A program made the position numbers and the translations under genes. Under the pieces are notes generated by a model. That model was not told where the DNA came from and searched no databases. It was given only the letters and a program-made list of their open reading frames with translations. Positions 7,339-8,561 of a DNA stretch of 8,561 nucleotides are shown here, one piece after another. This DNA comes from Helicobacteraceae bacterium. GTDB taxonomy: Bacteria > Campylobacterota > Campylobacteria > Campylobacterales > Sulfurimonadaceae. Where the stretch lies: positions 1 through 8,561 of the forward strand of contig WFMY01000075.1 of assembly GCA_015488855.1 (NCBI GenBank). The letters run 5' to 3'. Position 1 is the first letter of the stretch, and every line of letters begins with the position of its first letter.

Positions 7339-7346
7339 CTCCCTTT
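7339..7346 (-). promoter_or_regulatory. Ribosome binding site of the small recQ-linked gene
   Basis: AAAGGGAG on the minus strand sits 5 nt before the GTG at 7333. It is one of the best Shine-Dalgarno matches in the window and fixes the start of the small gene. Confidence 0.65.
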
Positions 7347-7363
7347 GTATAGACTTTAATATA

Positions 7364-7369
7364 ATTATA
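7364..7369 (-). promoter_or_regulatory. Likely -10 box of the small gene-recQ promoter
   Basis: A perfect TATAAT on the minus strand is followed about 18 nt later by the Shine-Dalgarno sequence. No -35 hexamer resembling TTGACA is present; upstream DNA is simply A/T-rich, as expected for Campylobacterota sigma-70 promoters. The predicted leader is about 20-25 nt. It lies in the trmA-small gene spacer, where a new transcription unit is expected. Confidence 0.45.
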
Positions 7370-7464
7370 CCTTAATACTATCTATTTATTTTGGATTTTC
7401 AAACTTTTAAATCTTATAAATAATTTTTTAGTGTATTTTTTATTTAATATTTTAATATTTTTTC

Positions 7465-7508
7465 TTTGGTTTTTCATTATTTTTACATAAAGTTATTTGG
7501 TTTTTCAT
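7465..7508. repeat. Perfect 13-bp direct repeat in the trmA-small gene spacer
   Basis: TTTGGTTTTTCAT occurs at 7465-7477 and again at 7496-7508 (ATGAAAAACCAAA on the minus strand). The spacing from start to start is 31 bp, close to three DNA helical turns, so both copies would face the same side of the helix. They lie about 96-145 bp upstream of the TATAAT box of the small gene-recQ unit and just downstream of trmA. They may be a regulator site or a small local duplication. The remainder of the 212-bp spacer (7334-7545) is A/T-rich with no clear terminator hairpin. Confidence 0.6.
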
Positions 7509-7545
7509 ATAAAAAATCTCTTTAATTTTCTTTTGTGTCTCATTC

Positions 7546-8561
7546 TTATGCTTTTTTAATGAGCTTAACACCCATCTCTACATGATGCGTATATGGAAAC
7601 TGGTCAAAAAGTGCCATAGAAACAACTTTATGCGTATCACAAATAATCTCTAAATCTCTTAAAAGGCTCTCAGGGTTACAAGAGATATAAAGTATATCAT
7701 CAAAACGCGTACTAAATAAGCAAGTAGCACGGTCCATACCACTTCTAGGGGGATCAACGAAGATAGTGCTAAAACTATAACTATCCATATCCACATCTTT
7801 CATTCTACGAAATTCGCGTACACCATCAAGAGCATCTGTAAACTCTTCAACACTCATACGAACAAACTCTATATTTTTTACATTATTGAGTTGCATATTT
7901 TTTTTTGCAGCGTTGATAGAAGACTTAGATATCTCTGTAGCTAAGACTTTTGTAAATTTTGTAGCCAAAGGTATGGTAAAGTTCCCTGCCCCACAATAAA
8001 GCTCAAGAAGATCATCCTTAATCCCATTAAGTTGTGATAGTGTCCAAGATATCATTTGCTCATTTACTTTAGTATTTGGTTGCGTAAAACTATTTTCTAT
8101 ATAGTTAAACTTATACTCTCTCTTGTCTACAAATAAGGACTCAGTGACAAAATCTTGCCCAACAACTATTTTTTGTTTCCTTGCACGACCTATAATGTAG
8201 ATGCTAAGCATCTCAGCTATCTCTTTTGCTAAGCGAAGCCAAAGATTATCTAGCTTTCTATGGTAGAGCAAAGAAACAACCATCTCGCCACTTTGAGCAC
8301 AAAGAAAATCAACTCCAAAAAGTTTAAAATCAATACCTTTTTCTTTGATAAGTTTGAGAAGTTTTGGCATCAACTGGTTAATATAAGAATTAACCTGCGG
8401 ACACTCAGCAATAAAAATAACACCCTTGTTTTTATCTATATTATTCATTGCATAATGTATTGTCTCACCATCATGCCAGATTTTAAATTCGCTACGAGAA
8501 CGGTAATGGATATCTGGAGATTTATAAACAGATATATCTCCATCAAAAAAATTTAAAAATC
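7546..8561 (-). CDS. trmA: tRNA (uracil-54-C5)-methyltransferase TrmA, 5' end cut by the window
   Basis: Makes m5U54 (ribothymidine) in the T-loop of tRNAs, using S-adenosylmethionine. The frame is open to the right edge and gives 337 visible codons; E. coli TrmA has 366, so about 25-30 N-terminal residues are missing. The Met codon at 8448 is not the start, because the residues before it (YRSRSEFKIWHDGE) match the conserved TrmA N-terminal region. The SAM-binding motif ELYCGAGNF is at about 7978-8004, the FVDPPRSG motif at 7735-7758, the catalytic Cys of SCNPE at 7678-7680, and the general-base Glu in THHVEMG at 7576-7578. FTQPN and LFDQFPYTHH further mark TrmA rather than RlmC or RlmD. No Fe-S cysteine cluster is visible. 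It ends before a 212-bp spacer, so it probably closes its own transcription unit. Confidence 0.96.
   Translation of the reverse strand, partial: FLNFFDGDISVYKSPDIHYRSRSEFKIWHDGETIHYAMNNIDKNKGVIFIAECPQVNSYINQLMPKLLKLIKEKGIDFKLFGVDFLCAQSGEMVVSLLYHRKLDNLWLRLAKEIAEMLSIYIIGRARKQKIVVGQDFVTESLFVDKREYKFNYIENSFTQPNTKVNEQMISWTLSQLNGIKDDLLELYCGAGNFTIPLATKFTKVLATEISKSSINAAKKNMQLNNVKNIEFVRMSVEEFTDALDGVREFRRMKDVDMDSYSFSTIFVDPPRSGMDRATCLFSTRFDDILYISCNPESLLRDLEIICDTHKVVSMALFDQFPYTHHVEMGVKLIKKA

Noticed and set aside
7076..7375. Plus-strand open frame of 99 codons
   Set aside because: It spans the recQ start, the small gene and its promoter in antisense. Its hydrophobic Phe/Leu/Ile-rich product is what the complement of Lys/Glu-rich coding DNA gives. 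The minus-strand gene has the ribosome site and the TAATG coupling.
7506..7525. Hairpin TTTTTCATATAAAAA as a trmA terminator
   Set aside because: The stem is only five A-T pairs, with no G/C pairs, so it is too weak to call an intrinsic terminator.
8446..8448. ATG at 8448 as the trmA start
   Set aside because: The frame continues upstream to the window edge and encodes conserved TrmA residues such as FKIWHDGE, so the gene starts outside the window.
8260..8556. Plus-strand open frame of 98 codons
   Set aside because: It is antisense to the well-matched N-terminal region of TrmA.

Overview
The window looks like ordinary chromosomal DNA from an AT-rich Campylobacterota bacterium, probably a free-living Sulfurimonas-type organism. 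The evidence is the base composition, the protein sequences, and the aroB - mscS-type channel - mtaB gene order that I recall from Campylobacter and Helicobacter genomes. All recognisable genes lie on the minus strand, so transcription runs right to left. I see no mobile element, integrase, CRISPR array, tRNA or rRNA, and no obvious defence or secretion island.

In transcription order the layout is as follows. (1) The right edge holds most of trmA, a tRNA U54 methyltransferase whose first few codons lie outside the window. (2) A 212-bp very AT-rich spacer follows, with a perfect 13-bp direct repeat and a good TATAAT box. (3) A 63-codon small gene of unknown function ends in TAATG, sharing one base with recQ, a complete RecQ helicase. 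(4) After 29 bp comes a 468-aa cytoplasmic protein with a degenerate Rossmann-like N-terminus, an RCK_C (TrkA-C) domain and an uncharacterised C-terminal half; a seven-G tract sits in that half. (5) A 130-bp AT-rich spacer carries a distant 8-bp inverted repeat and a possible aroB promoter. (6) aroB, an MscS-family channel gene and a 3'-truncated mtaB form a tightly packed unit. aroB and mscS overlap by 8 bp (ATGCTTAA), and mtaB starts at the GTG right after the mscS stop codon.

The functions are mixed: tRNA modification at both ends (TrmA, MtaB), DNA repair (RecQ), aromatic amino acid and chorismate supply (AroB), and osmotic or ion homeostasis (MscS channel, RCK-domain protein). They probably belong to three transcription units: trmA with unseen upstream genes; small gene-recQ, perhaps continuing into the RCK gene; and aroB-mscS-mtaB.

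I do not find a convincing new multi-gene system. The items most worth a second look are the RCK-domain protein without a channel and its G7 tract, where either a +1 or a -1 slip would remove the C-terminal half; the small protein coupled to recQ; and the spacer repeat, whose two copies both begin short lysine-rich reading frames.
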